Origin: Akebia trifoliata
Taxonomy: Eukaryota > Streptophyta > Magnoliopsida > Ranunculales > Lardizabalaceae
Direction: 5' to 3'
NCBI GenBank assembly: GCA_017979445.1
Contig: CM030714.1
Location: 46,329,220-46,393,219, forward strand
DNA length: 64,000 nucleotides
Positions 35,351 through 49,500 of the stretch are shown in pieces. The notes below the pieces were generated by a model. It did no database searches, was not told the DNA's origin, and saw only the letters and a program-made list of their open reading frames with translations. The position numbers and the translations under genes are program-made. How positions within the stretch are numbered: position 1 is the stretch's first letter; each line of letters starts with the position of its first letter.

Positions 35351-36814
35351 GGCCCTAGAAATTAACTTAGAGATAAGTATTTTCAAGATATTCAGCCAAC
35401 AAAGAAGATATTTTTATAGAGCTATCATTGGCACCTAATTTTTACTTATTACACTCAATCAAAAATAAAGAAAATAAGTGAACTGTTGAGTTGGAGTGCC
35501 AATGGAAGACCTCCACTTTTTTTTACTAGATTTTTATTTTTTGGGTTTAAGATTTTATATGAGGCTAATCATAATTGTAAAGAGTGTTAAAATTGTTTAC
35601 ACAAGTGTCATAATGTTTTGTAATGTTAAGAGTATAATTTGAACTGAACCTTTGTAATGTTAGAATGGTGGGTTTTAATCAATAATTGGAGTGCCGATCT
35701 CTATTTTTAAGATCAGTAGTGCTAGAGTAACATCATGTGGGACATTTTTTACGTGGACTCATATCTCTATGAAAAGCATCTATGATTCTACACACTTTCA
35801 CATAAAAAATGTCCCGATATCATGTATTTTTAAAGGAATCATTTTTCATGAGTTGGCTGAGTCAAATCAAGAGTCATCAGATGGACTTGACTTATTGGAC
35901 ACGATAATTAAGTCTGAGTAGTAGTAAAAAAAAAATGAGTTAACAATCATAAATAGAAAATATTACTAATCAAAGTATAATAACACTGCATGTTCATGTT
36001 TAAAATTAAAATCAACCGTGAAAATTATTATTTTCAGATTTTTAAAATTTTGTCCTTTAATGCCCCTATGACATCAGTTCATGTTTTTGCATGCCTCAAA
36101 TTGATGCGGTTGGGAACCATTTCAAAGTATGTTAAGTAGGAAACAAACCGCATTTTTCAGAGTTTTTAAAATAAAAATGCTACAGTTAGGTCTGGTTGGG
36201 TGAATATTTATTTTTTTAAATCTTTTAAAAATGTCTCATCCAAAATAATCTCACTCTCATTTAATGTCCTCGTTTTAAACTTTAGAAAGAAATCAAGAGG
36301 TTCTTTGCAATTTCACTAACACATTGTCGTAACAATAAGTAAATCCGAAAATAAAATTTTGATTTGTTTATATTAGTCTTCCATTTCGAGCTTATGTTCA
36401 ATTCTGCATTGAATCTTTGGATTGTTCTGTAATTACTAGGTTCTTTACGTAATTATTATCATAATTCAAGGTTTTATTCAATTAGAATTTTATTATTATT
36501 ATTATTATTTTGTTGTAATTCTTTGTTTTTGTCAACTTTTTTAATTGTTTTTAAAATCGTAGATAGAGCATGGGAGCAGTAAAATTATTATAAGATTTTT
36601 TGTTGAATATCTTTTAAACCTGATGAACTCATGAGGAAAATTCTTATCTTTATCAATTAAGATACATTATATATTATTACATGTAAGTCTTCTTGAAATA
36701 TTCAATTATATCTTTTTAAATATATTAGTATCAGTATTTTATTTACATGTATCATAATTTTTCTTAATTTAAGTTGATCTTGATTTAATAATATATTAGT
36801 ATCAGTTATTATAA
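35351..36814. other. Intergenic, no gene seen
   Basis: AT-rich. 35425-35510 resembles the repeat around 22160-22555 (gagctatcattggcacc). 35800-35920 is shared with the region upstream of copy D near 42650. Confidence 0.5.
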
Positions 36815-37350
36815 AAGCTTCTTGGGGGCCACCAACCACCCTTGCTCTTTCAACGGGTGGGATAAGCTTGCCTTTGCCAACCACCTTGAAAGAGGTGACC
36901 AAGAAGCCCTCGCTTGTGATGTCCAAGACAGTGATTCCATAGTGCCCTCTTCACTATGGATCCCTTCAAAGCTCCAGGGTCGGATGGTTTTAATGCGTGC
37001 TTCTTTCAAAAGGCTTGGGACATTATTAAAGTAAACCTGTTGGATGTTGTTAAATACTTCTTCAAGAGTGGCAACTTCCTCGAGGAGTGTAATGCCACAG
37101 CTATATCCTTGATCCCTAAGGTAGACTTGCATTCAGGACTAGTTGACTTTAGACCGATTTCTTGTTGTAATGTCATTTATAAGATTATTTCTAAAATCCT
37201 TACTAACAGAATCAGACAAGTGACACACAAGTTGGTAGGCTTGAACCAACCAGCCTTCATCAAAGGCCGCAGCATTTCAGATAACATTCTCTTGGCTCAT
37301 GAACTTGTTAGGAATTATCAAAGGAAGAACTCTAGCCCGAAACTTTGTAA
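36815..37350 (+). mobile_element. LINE reverse transcriptase fragment
   Basis: Reads MDPFKAPGSDGFNACFFQKAW, LIPKVDLHSGLVDFRPISC, CNVIYKIISKILTNRI, then QPAFIKGRSISDNILLAHEL: the first half of a plant non-LTR (LINE) reverse transcriptase domain. Codons before 36945 (LLGATNHPCSFNGWDKL) belong to the same protein in a different frame, so there is a frameshift near 36945. The homology stops near RKNSSP at about 37345, where DNA shared with the 5' flank of STP copy D starts. The catalytic YxDD half is missing, so this is a dead remnant. Confidence 0.85.
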
Positions 37351-37497
37351 CGAGAAATTCCTTCATTGCTATTAATCAATTGTGATTCTATTAAATACAA
37401 TAATTGCAACAAAAAACTATAAGGGTAAAGGTTTTTGTATTATATATTTTATATTGAAAAGGGTATTATGGACATTTCCTTAAACACGTCAACAGAT
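37351..37497. repeat. Left partner of a direct repeat bracketing the STP copy D unit
   Basis: tattaatcaattgtgattct, attaaatacaat and ggacatttccttaaa match the DNA at about 43117-43256 in the same orientation, 5.75 kb away. The left edge cuts off the LINE reverse-transcriptase fragment. Confidence 0.6.
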
Positions 37498-38259
37498 ATG
37501 GGGAAACAAAAAATGATGAGGATTAGCCAAACTCATTTTATTAGCGGATCAAATTGTATTAATGATAATGAAACTCTACTAATAGTTTGTTAACACTGTT
37601 TTTTTACTCAATTTACTCACTTTTTTAATATATTAGTTAATGTTATTTTAATAGCTTAATCATCTAGGTATATAAATTAATTTAAATAGATGAAATTTCT
37701 TATAATTTAATTGAAAATACATAATATAACCAAGTAAATCAGAAATTTGCAAATATTTTAGTAACCCAATCTCTACTATTATTGATTTTTTTTTTTTACC
37801 GGAGGGGAAGTGATTTTAATCCTTTTCAGGAGCCCATTGAACTTATTAAAAACTTGTAAATAATTTGGAGGATCATTTGGTGAAGATGTCCAAAAATGTT
37901 TACATAATCACAACTGAGAAACCATAAATCCTGATCCGGACTTGATTTCAACGGGATGTCAATGACAGACTGGCTCCCCAATGGACGTACAAAAGAAAAA
38001 TCATGCATCAATGACAAGGAGAAACAGCACTAAACGACGCTAGTAGTCTTCTAAATTAATAAAAGTAAAACTGATATGGCCGAAAACAAAGTTACATCCA
38101 TATTTCAAAAGCCTAGGAATCAGGAATGTGCCCTTAAAAGACAAAACACAAAGTACTATATAAAAGAAAAATAGACCTAGTATATCCATAACCATAACTT
38201 GAGAAATAAATAAAAAAGAAAACTAATGGAGAACGCCTGCACAATTGTTGTGTTTATTC

Positions 38260-41200
38260 TTAGACATTCAATTTTGGGTTATTCCTATCAGGCATCACGT
38301 CATCAGGAATATACTTGCCCCAGAAATTGTGGCGTTTCCAAACACCCCACATCTCTTCAATTGGTACGCCTTTTGTTTCCGGGTAAAAATATCCAAATAA
38401 AGACAGTCATCACGGCCACCCACGCAGCAAAGAAGAAGAAGAGACAAATTCATATGACATAGCATCTGAAGAAGATTGGGCAATCAAGAAGTGAATAACA
38501 TTATTAACTGCAACATTGATACTCTGTGCAGCTGATCGGATTTCTAGCGGAAATATTTCACTAGGCACCAACCACCCCAACGGACCCCATGACCACGCAA
38601 AGGCAGCAACATACGCACAAATGCAAACAACTACCAGAGCAGCATAACCCGAGCTGATAGTCGCCACACCGTCAGTTCCAAACTTAACTGCAATTAAGAT
38701 TCCAACCAACATCTACAAGACACACCGCACAAAAAACTATATTATTAAATATATTAATTAATAAAAATATAAGTAATTTGATGAGATGAAATAACTATAT
38801 TTTACCTGGAAGATGAACATCTGAACCCCACCCTCAATCAAAAGAAATCTTCTCCCCCTCTTATCAACAAGATATATAGAAACAAACGTGGCAATGACGT
38901 TAACCAACCCAGTGATGACAGAGGAGAAAAGAGAGGCATTTTCCAACCCAAGTGTCTTAAGAGAACAGGAGAGATAGAACATAACCACATTGATTCCAGT
39001 TATTTGTTGGAAGAAAGGAATCATATGGCCATCACCAAATGTGGTCTGTACTTCCTCTGTCGGATATTTTTCCATGGATGTTCCACCTTTTTCGAAGCTT
39101 CACTCGCAGCAACTAAATCATTAAACTCTTCATCAACATCATCAGTGCCACGAACTTTTCTAAGCATCCTTCTAGCCTTATCAGGATCACTACGCTCAAT
39201 CATTGAATTTGGTGTATCAGGCAAAACAAAAGCTCCAAGGGTGATAAATGCACCAGGAACTGCAGCAAGTGCCAAACTCAAACGCCAACCCCAACCAGCC
39301 TTAATCTTGTCTGATCCATAGTTCACAAGGTTGGCAGCTAGAATACCAATTGTGATCATCAATTGGAAAAAGATATTGAGAGCACCACGGTACTTGTAAG
39401 GAGACATCTCAGATAGATAGAGTGGCACAGACTATAAAAAAAAACAACAAACAAAGAATTAAATTTTCCCCCTTCAATAACAAAAATTATAAAACTCTTA
39501 ATTTGAATCTAAATTCATATTTATAGAATTTCTTGGTCAGTAACTACCATAGAACTTGATTGGAGAAATTAAATAATTATATGGTGTCCGACCAAGGGCT
39601 GAAATAGAAAGATATTTCCTTGGGAAAACTGATCGCTATGGTTTTCTAACAATTTCAGTCATTCTTTGAACCTCCTTAAACCATAGAAAAGTCATACTGT
39701 TAAATTAAAATTAATTAACAAAAAGATACATTTTGAGGAAAAGTCCTTGGGAAGACATTTTCTGTTATTCTGCTGATTATTGAAGTCACTTTCGCCAAAT
39801 GGAAAAAATATTTGGACTTATTTTATGTAATCATGCATTCAATCTATTGGTCTATTGGGGATATAATAATAAAAATAATTTAGTTAAAAATAATATAATA
39901 GCGAAGACTAGACTTCACACAAAAAAAATCAGAATTTTTTATAGAAAGAGCCAGTGTACATCTTTTCAAGGCCGGTAACAAAGAGAAATTCTAGTGTACT
40001 TTGTTGTCAATTACCGGTTCTCCAACGAATGGAGACGATTAGTTCAAAAACTGATCCATTGAAAACTGAAACGATGGGGGTAAAAGGGGCAACATTCTTG
40101 TAATTTGATAAATTATAATTTACAGGTAAGAGCGTGAAACAAACAGCTGTGATTAGAAGATAAATATAGGATTCGTGAGAAACAGGGGAATCCCTAGGAA
40201 TATAGTGTAAAAATATCACATATCATTAAGTTGTTCTGGCGATTACAGACACTAAAATATATTGCTACTTGAAATCTGTCGTATACGGAAAAAATTGACA
40301 TATGTTCCCGTTTAATGTTTCAAATCAAACAATGAAAAAGTTAGCTTCATTATTAACTAATTAGAAACTTTTTTAATCGAAGAACGAAAGACCAAAATAT
40401 TCAAACTGCATAGTTCAGACTTCGAGAGAGAGAGAGAGAGAGGCTTTGAAAAGTAGAGGAAATTAAGAGCATTAAGAGGGAGAGACAGAGAGAGACTGTA
40501 TTTTTACATAACATGACAAAAAAATAAAGCCTTCAAGATACAAACAAGGAATCAAACACAGATCTGAGAGACTCTGTGCTTTTGAGTTTGAAAACAGAAT
40601 TTCTCTAAGAGAGATCAGACATCAGATAATCATTCAAACAAGCGAATCATATACAGATCTGTAGAGAAAAGTTAAAATAAAAGACCAGATTTTAAAAGAC
40701 AAAAGCACAGTAGAGCAGATCACAACAAATAATCTTTTTTAATAACTAGCGAGAAACAAGGAAACAAAATAAAACAATAAGAATCTTGAAATATAGTCAG
40801 GATCCTAAACCAAAGCAACAAAATTTAATATCAGAAAAAGAAAAAATATCAAAAAAATCAAAGTCAAAGTTTCCTCAAATCGAAATCGAAAATCAAAAAT
40901 CAAAAATTAAGAAAACAAAACCTAAATTAATTTGAAGAATATTACCTGATTGGCAAGTCCAACACCAACACCAAGCAAAAGACGACCGATGATCAGCATA
41001 CCAACGTTTACCGCACCTCCATTGATTGCTGCTCCAATGAAAAAGATAAAACCACCAAAGAGCATAGAAATCTTTCGTCCGTACTTCCTTGTGATCGTCG
41101 AAGCACAGAGCGAAGAAATCAGAGCCGCCAAATACAGAGAAGATGTAAACAGTGTGAGAATCTCGCTGTTAAATTTACAGTACTGATTCGTAGACTGCAC

Positions 41201-41497
41201 ACCAATCTCTTTCTCATATACAGAAGGGAAAAATTTCTTCAAGAATGGATGCATTGATGTCACTCCACCTAAAAATCACCAAATCTCATCTCAGATTCAT
41301 AGATCGATCCAAACACACACACACACACACAAAAGATTTTAATATTTTTGAGATTTCTTACCAGATATACCGATATCGTAACCGAAGATCAAACCTCCCC
41401 AAGCAGCGATAAAGCAAGCAAAAAAGACGAACCAGGTCATCCCTCCGGGATAGTTCTTACCCGGACCGGATGAATCAACAAAACCACCGCCAGCCAT
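38260..41497 (-). pseudogene. STP-type sugar transporter copy D, frameshifted in exons 3 and 4
   Basis: Fourth copy of the array, with exons at 41497-41362, 41268-40946, 39431-38806 and 38712-38260. Exons 1 and 2 and the first two thirds of exon 3 are clean and very like copy B; exon 1 is two codons shorter. Exon 3 is 626 nt instead of 630, and a one-base loss at about 39024 gives a TGA directly after RPHLVMAI. Exon 4 is 453 nt instead of 456 and has several further 1-2 base gains and losses between 38379 and 38503. All splice sites are GT/AG, a TATATATA box lies about 118 bp upstream, and introns 2 and 3 are 1514 and 93 bp. As written, it encodes a protein cut off after about helix 6. The indels cluster in 0.65 kb and many fall in short homopolymers, so a local assembly error is a real alternative to a pseudogene. 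Confidence 0.85.
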
Positions 41498-41611
41498 TGT
41501 AGATGAAACTCTCTGCTCTTCGTTTTCTCTTTAACTTGAGAGATCGCAGAGATCGAATCGAAAGGTGAAAGAGAAGAAAGTAAGGAAGAAAAAAGAGTCT
41601 AGAGAGGGAGC

Positions 41612-41619
41612 TATATATA
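41612..41619 (-). promoter_or_regulatory. TATA box of STP copy D
   Basis: TATATATA about 118 bp before the ATG, in the same context as copy B (followed on the plus strand by ctagagttactg). Confidence 0.6.
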
Positions 41620-43116
41620 GAAAACTAGAGTTACTGATCGAGTCAATAACTCTCAATAATTATCCAAAGGATAAACATGGAATCCTCATTAAAGAAGAGT
41701 TCTTCAGCTATTTTCGTATTTCTAAATGAGTTGTCACAACAGGACGCCCCTTCTGACAAACGCCTCCTACGCCCCTATCATATAACCGTTGATCATTTGC
41801 CTCGGGATACGAATAATCTTAAATCTTTTTCTAATGTATCTCAAAGCATTTAATCTACGGTTCTGTGATGAGGACGTAGGGGCGTTTGTCAGAGGGGAGC
41901 GTCAGGTTATCGCGGTTCTTTCTAAATTACCTAAACGAATTGAGTTTGGTCAGATCCGAAAGTGATCCGATTTACTTTTTGGAGCACAAGACCCACCTAC
42001 TTGACCCGATATAAACTTCAATATCTTTTTTTTTTTTTTTTCGGATTTTAACGGCCCACGAGTTGATTTGAACGTCAACCGAGTCAACTCGTTCTACAAC
42101 TCAATTCGTTTAAACAAAACATGGAATCCAACCATTAGAATATATTCAAAAAGTATTTTCAAGATTTACATTCAAGGAGTATTAGTTAGAGTGACCAAGG
42201 CCTTTCTATAAAAAGGGTCATGAGCTCAAGTCCTCCTATTATTGATTGTCATAAAGATTAATATATTTGGTATATATGATTTGTAAGGCATTGTAAGTAC
42301 TTAAAAGAAATTGAAGAAGGTTCTAATAATTCTTATCTTTAAAAAAAAGAATCATGAGAATCTGGCTATCCCCACTTGACAAATTCAATCAACTATCTTA
42401 ATGTAATATATTTAAGAATCGTAAATCTACACTCTTCAAAATACACAGATGCACTTCCCATAAAAAAATGTATCTTAAAGGAATCATGTATTTTGATGAG
42501 CACAGATCTATAATTCCAAACTAGTCACATTAGGCAGTCGATTGAGGATGTCACTTGGGATAGTCATCTTATCGTGACTCTTAAAAAGAATGATAATTTT
42601 AAAATATGCATCATTAGGATAAACAGTCGAGATCAAATGTTTTTAAAGAATCATTTTTCATGAGTTAACTGAGTCAAATCATGAGTCATAAGGTGGATTT
42701 GACATATTGGACACACGAATTGAGTCAAGTCCCAGTTATTAAATACGAGTTTAAACCAAAATTTAACGGATCAGAATTGTAAACAATTTGAACCGAACCA
42801 ATTAGTGCTCACGAATTGTACACATTAAGAGATCCGAATGAATTCGTATTCTTTTTTCTCAAAGAATATAACACTTCGTTTCCTTTTCAAACACAATTTT
42901 CTTTTTTAGAAAATTGTAGTTGTGAATTAATTGTTAGCACGTGCAATGCTGATTCATCCATGTTTTGAAAGTTTAAGGAAAATCAACAGACTGGATAATG
43001 TAAAATTAAAGGGATAAAGCTGACGTGGATCCTATTCAATAGTAATTAATACGCTACGGTGGTACACCGAAATACAGCTAGACTGACGTAAATTCCTCAA
43101 AGATCAGAACCGCTGA

Positions 43117-43256
43117 TTGTTATTAATCAAACGTGATTCTATTAAACACAATTATTACAAAAATAATCTGAAATATAAAATAGAGTTTTTTTTATTAGAT
43201 ATCTTACATGGAAAGGACAATCATGGAAATTTACTAAAATAAGTCAATAATATCCA
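43117..43256. repeat. Right partner of the direct repeat bracketing the STP copy D unit
   Basis: Matches 37351-37497 (tattaatcaaacgtgattct, attaaacacaat, gaaatttactaaaataagtc) with small differences. It lies upstream of copy D. Confidence 0.6.
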
Positions 43257-46002
43257 TTACCCGAACTGATCACGATAGTTGTTGCTGACCCTTAATTAAA
43301 GGCGATTTAATTTGTGAAGATTATTTCATGAACACGGGAAAATAAGGAAACAGCTCAACAGAATCTCAACGGATAAGTACATATCACATTTACAGCTGTA
43401 TTTCCGTGAGTTTCAAGGTTGTGAAATTGAGGTTGACTCGTTGTAACGATAGATCATGAAATGTTTGATGTTATACGCTCCCACGTGTCAAATTCTTTTT
43501 TTAAGTTAGAATAATAATTTTTTTTTATTTTTCTCATTCTCTGTAATTCTTTAATCATGATAATCTTTTTAAATTGGTTGTTACAACTTATAACGACAAT
43601 ATTTTGACTAAAGTCAAATATGTAAAGTAATTAAATATTTTTGTTAATTAGAATTAGAAAAAAAAAAAAAAGTAATTTGTACTTTGTTTGCTTGGTGTTG
43701 GTCTGTCTATCTGTCCTACCGAGAAAAAAGGTAAAAAATAAAAAAGAAACAGATTATTGCCTAGATATGTTTTTTTTGTCTAACGTTCTAAGAAGATTTT
43801 TATCTTTTTTGTTGTAACTTGTAATGTATACTCAATCAATCCTCTAATCTTTTTATTTAAAAAAACTGTAAAAAGTTGAAAAAGTAAGATTAAAAAAAGT
43901 AAGTTTGTTAGGGAGAAGCTGGCCAGGTAACCGTTTCTATAACTAATAATAATTGACTGAAAGAATGCAAAGGTATTTTTGAAAATCATTTTAAGAAAAT
44001 AAGTTAATTTTTATTTTGGATGGATAACTAAATATGCTTATTACAGTAATGTATGAAATATAGAGAACATATTAAATTAATTAATAGAATTAGATGAAAT
44101 CTGCATCCTTGTTTGTCATTCGGAATATAGCAAAAAATTGATTCATGAAAAATTTGAGTCTTAATCGAATTTGGATTATAAAAATTCGGTCTAAAATTCG
44201 GCAAAAAATTAGTTAAATGAAAAATATGCGACATATGCTTTATATGTATATCATACGTTTCATTTAAAAAATTCAAAAATTCGACCATATGATAGTGATG
44301 TTAATGTGAAGGTGATGGTAATAATGATGGTGGTGATAATGAAGGTATTAAGGTTATTGTTTCATTGATTTTTAAAAGAATGACCAAAGTCAAGGGACAA
44401 ATAATCAATTTGACAAATTAAGGTGTAATCTCAAATAAATATAAAGAGGTACATGTCATTATTTTTTTTAAAGATAAAAAGGGACATTTATCATGTAAAA
44501 AAGTAGATTTCTTCAAAATTTAAAGCATAATTACTTCAAAGTTGACTGGTGTTACACATTACAACTTACAAGTTTACACTTTGCAACATACAATAAGTTA
44601 TATAGTAACGTTTTTTTCCATTGAATTTTACAAAAATTAGTAAAAAAAATGTATTTTATTCTTTTCAAACTTAAAATCCATGAATTATTAAGAATAGTTC
44701 AATAATTTAGAGAATAATACTTTCATTGAAAAAAATGAAAAATTCGTGAATTTTTTAAGAATTTAACAAGAGATTTAATTGACTTTTTTTATTTGATTCT
44801 TTTGAGATTTTAACATTGTAATCAAATCTCTGGATATTTATATAAGTTTGTTGCATCGTGTGTAGCTTGTTACATGTCACAATCAATTAAAATGGAATTT
44901 CTTAGCCCCAATATCACAGTATAGTTTCTCAGCAGTATTATTATATATAATTGGATCTTTCTTTAAACTGAAAATGTCTAATGATGGTGATGCAGATGGA
45001 AAATAACGTACATAACAAACAAATAAAATTGAATAAAAACGACAAGATAAGGAATTGGAAAATAAAAATATACATTTACTAGTAGTATAGTATAAGGGGA
45101 CAAATGTAATAGTTGTGGGGACAAAATTAGGATTTTATAAAAAATTATATATATGATTATCAATGTGGGTATATTGTATCATGAATTTAATATATGGCAA
45201 GGACGTTATTGGGTACATATTAGAGTGATATCTATTGGAATAATAATTGAAGACTGGATCTTAGTCTACTTATTTCAGTTTAGAAATGACTATACACATA
45301 TGTACCCACTTAGTTGTAGTTGAAATGTGGGGAAGAAAAAAAGAGATTATTTTCCTTTTTCCTGGGATAAATCATTGGATCTACAAAGGAAATTATAATT
45401 TTTAAAGAAAACGATACAAACTTCTAGATTTGATGAGAATACTTATTTTCAAAATAATAATAATAATAATAAATAAATAACATTTTTGAGCTTGATCCTA
45501 AGTGTTGAAAATGAATGGCTAACAAACTCTCAATTTTAAAATAAAAAATTGAAAATTAGCTTTTTTCGATTTTTTTTTTTTAACTCTTAGAAAATTTTCA
45601 TTTATAACCCTATGACATCAAATCATGTTTTTGGATGATACAAATTGACATGGTAAGAATCCATTTCAAGGTAAGCTAAGTAATAAAACAACTACATAAA
45701 TTTGAATTTTATGACGTGGATCTCCATTCTAGGGTTCACTCAATAACAAACTTGATAAAGTGATGTTTGGTGGGTAGTAAACTTCATAAAGTAAGATTCC
45801 CTTGAAGTTGTGAAAACTCTCAAAGGAGGTTTTGTAATAAAAATGCAAGAGTTGGGTCTATTAGGTAAATCTCTATAATAATATTATAAAGAGTCATGCT
45901 GGGGTGACACATTTGACACTAGTGCACATAACTATAGATTTTTTCCTTGAGATATGAGTAAAAAGCGCCTATGATTATCAGATGTGTCCCCTAGTGTCAC
46001 TT
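43257..46002. other. Intergenic, no gene seen
   Basis: Very AT-rich DNA with homopolymers and GAT/GGT microsatellite-like runs near 44290-44350. No transposon ends recognised. Confidence 0.5.
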
Positions 46003-46550
46003 AGGGATGTTAATGGGTACCCATTTACCCCAAATCGAATCAGTATTGAAATCGAAAATCCCAATTCCAATTCCTTTTTCATTGGAATCGATTAGAGTCG
46101 AGTTTAATATGGAACCGAACTAAAGGACCCAGAACCATTAGGTTCTATTCGATGCGTACTCATGAGTACCCAAAACCAATTTATTTTTAATTATACATGA
46201 TTAAAGGTCATTTTATATTTTAAAATTAACATATATGATATCAAGTTCTTTAAATTGCATATAAATTAAATATTTGAATTAAAATGAGACATTTCTTTTA
46301 AAATTTATTACTTGCATAAGAGATAAATTTTAATTTTAAAAAAATAAAAATTATTAAATCATTTTTTAATAAAATAAATTATTATTAGGATGATAATTTA
46401 CATATAATATATATTATTTGTTAGAAGGAGATTTTTTATTATTATAATAATTTTAAAATAAATCTTTTTATACGATACTTGAGAATCGAAACCAATGGGC
46501 ATTTGTGATTTTTGACGGTTTCAAGTTTAATTCCGCTTATTGTAAATTCA
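46003..46550. mobile_element. Right-truncated relative of the hAT element at 20421
   Basis: Starts TTAGGGATGTTAATGGGTAC and follows the element at 20421-21063 over most of its length (cccatttaccccaaatcgaa, cattggaatcgattagagtc, aaccattaggttctatt). The right inverted end and target duplication are not recognisable. Confidence 0.6.
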
Positions 46551-49500
46551 AAAACGACCAGAGCATTAGTCTATTGTAGAACGTCATCATGACGCATTTT
46601 AGTTTGTAATGTAATATTTTGCACAGCCACACAAAAGACGTGATTACCCTAAATCCCTAATGGCCATAACAAGTTACAAAAAGTCTTTGTTGATTTTGGT
46701 AAATCATGATGATTTCCGTAGTCATAATTAAGTGGGCCCGGCTCGTCTTCATCAAGCCTATCATTGTCGATTGACACTGACCCACCCTTATTGCTTTCTA
46801 TGGGCCCACCTCAGTACCTTCGTGTTGTTTTTATCAATCAAAAGTTCGTGGCGAGAATATCAACTGTGTGTATCAGCAACTTGTCAGACACATAAATGTA
46901 TGTATCCTTTTTGGAAATACTGTTTTTGAAATATAAGAAAATTTTAGATAATTTTGGCCATAATTATAGACTCTTTATATCGTTCAAGCAAAGCTGGCTT
47001 GACTGGCATTTAAAGTCAAACACGAATATGGGACCTCTTTTAGCTCATTTAATTAGGGTTTTTGTAGGGTTCGATGAGTTTTTGGTGGGTGTCCCACCAT
47101 AATCTCCCATTCACACTCAACGACAGCTGAGTCTTAGCATTCACACTCCATGGTCTTTCCTTTCAAAGACGACTATGTGCTCTCTTAATGTTCACATTTC
47201 TACTTGTTTAGTGGTGGGGTATTTGTAGAAGTACACACTTGAGTGTACACATTGAGGTATTTGGTGCTCACCATACTAGAATAACTTATTTGAAGGTCCC
47301 ACGAGGTTCGCATTTTTCTTCTTTCATGTGGGTTGAAAATGTGTATAAGTGATCGTAAATTATAAGGATAAATTAATTAATAAATTTTATATAAGGACCC
47401 TGATAGGTATTATTTTAATTTATTTAAATCAAATTAATGGTCGTTGAATTTTTATATTTTATACGAAACATATTTATGATCACATGAGAATATTTTTTAT
47501 GATGATCGATGTGCATTCTTTCAAAATATTCTTGACAAAATTATTTCAAATAATCCCTCAACTACTAAATTTATTTCTCCTCCTAGTTATAATGTCGGAG
47601 ACGCATTAAATAAAGGGGTACATCACATTTAAAAAAAAAAATTGGGTTAGGTTGATCTATTGATTGTATCATACAATCTCTCTTCTAATCACAAATATCG
47701 CAAACCTCCTAGCATTGGTCTCTGTCTTGACATTAGCAACATGGACAGTGACATGACAAATGAATTGGTAGTGTTGGCAATTTGGTATGCTAACCGAAGA
47801 CTCCATGTGTCGCTTAGTCGTCCCTTGGGTACGTAGTATCCACACTTTTCAACCAATGGATTGGAGGATCAGATTATGATGATCTTTGATATTGAGATAT
47901 GGGACAGGTGTTTTAAATGATCATTATTTGATTTTGTATAGTATCAATTTCGTAGTTTGACCGGAGTTAGTCTACGACCGCATTTAAGTGTATAACGATA
48001 TCAAAGTCAACGACTGTTATTGGGAGTTGGTCTTTGAACGTTAGAGCTAACTACGAGTATCAAGCAGAGGACAGCTAAAGCAGCCAGGATGGAACTATGG
48101 GAGGAATAGTTTGTTGTCTCAGTCGTCCATAGCAAAGTTTTATATCCACCCTGGAAAACGCCACGTGGAATATTCGATCATGTACTCATGTCCAACGCCC
48201 CATAGACATGATCCCTTTTCCAATATATAGTATTTTAAGTACAAAATTTTAAAGAGACGTGACCGAGTAACATTGAAATGTACATCGATTCTCACATTGC
48301 TGATATGGAGGTGCACACATAATCATAGAAACTTTTTACTTGTATTTCGATAAAAAAATATCTCTGATTTCATCCATACATCCACATCTGCAATGTGAGA
48401 ATTGATGTACATTTTAATGTCACTTGAGCATTTTCTAATTTTAAAATATTTTGTTTTTAAGAAAAGATTTTGAGTCATGCTGTAGTAACATTGAAATTGA
48501 CATCGTTTCATGCATTGGTATATACATAATCATAGATGCTTCTCACTCTTATCTTGATGAAAAATATCAATGGTTCATTACACATCCATACCAATAATGT
48601 GTGAAACAATGTTAATTTCAATGTTATTTCAATATTTTCCATTTTGATCTATTCTATTTTATTTTTGTTTTTTTTTTTTTTGAGAATTTTTCCCTATGAT
48701 GATGCCAACGTAGGCTATTTTTCTTGATTTTTTGTGGTTACGATCTTCATTTTTTTAAAGATTATTATTTTATTACACTATAGATTTGCCATTTTGAATG
48801 ATTTTTTTAAATATATTTTGGGTGCAATTTGAAGGCCAAGATGAAATTCTTCCACCAACCCGACATTAAATAAAGGCATGGAAACACCACCAGCCCTACC
48901 TCAAATCATGGACCATTTACAGAGTAGCACGGGTCCACCTCCCCCATCAAGTTCTTGTAAACATTATCACATTTATTTTCAATGTTTCATGAAGTTATTA
49001 AATCTAAATTCTAAAATAAGACATGTGGATCTTTAATGGAAGGTCACCAACCAAACTAAATATATCCTTAGTGTAGGGGTGTGCAGATGCTTACTAAGGT
49101 TCTCAATAGAACGGATTGAGTAAATTTGTAACCGATCTGATACGAGTTGGACTTGATCTAGATCCATTCCATTGTTTGAGAAACCTTTTCCTTACCGATT
49201 TAATAAGATTTTGAGCCTTATTATGGGTCGTTTTGCTCAAATGGATTACTCACATCAGCAATCCAACAAAATAACTTCAATTATTATTTTATTTTTCAAA
49301 AAAATAATTTCTTTTGAATTTGATCCAAGAATTTAAAAATAGATGGCTAATGAACTTCCACATAACTTTCAAACTTAAAATTAAAATTCATCAGTGAAAT
49401 AATTTTATTTTGGATTTTTTTTTTTTTTTTTTCAAAATTTATAAAATTTTATCTTCTACAACTCTGGAGCATTGGATTGTGTTTTTGGATACACCATAAG

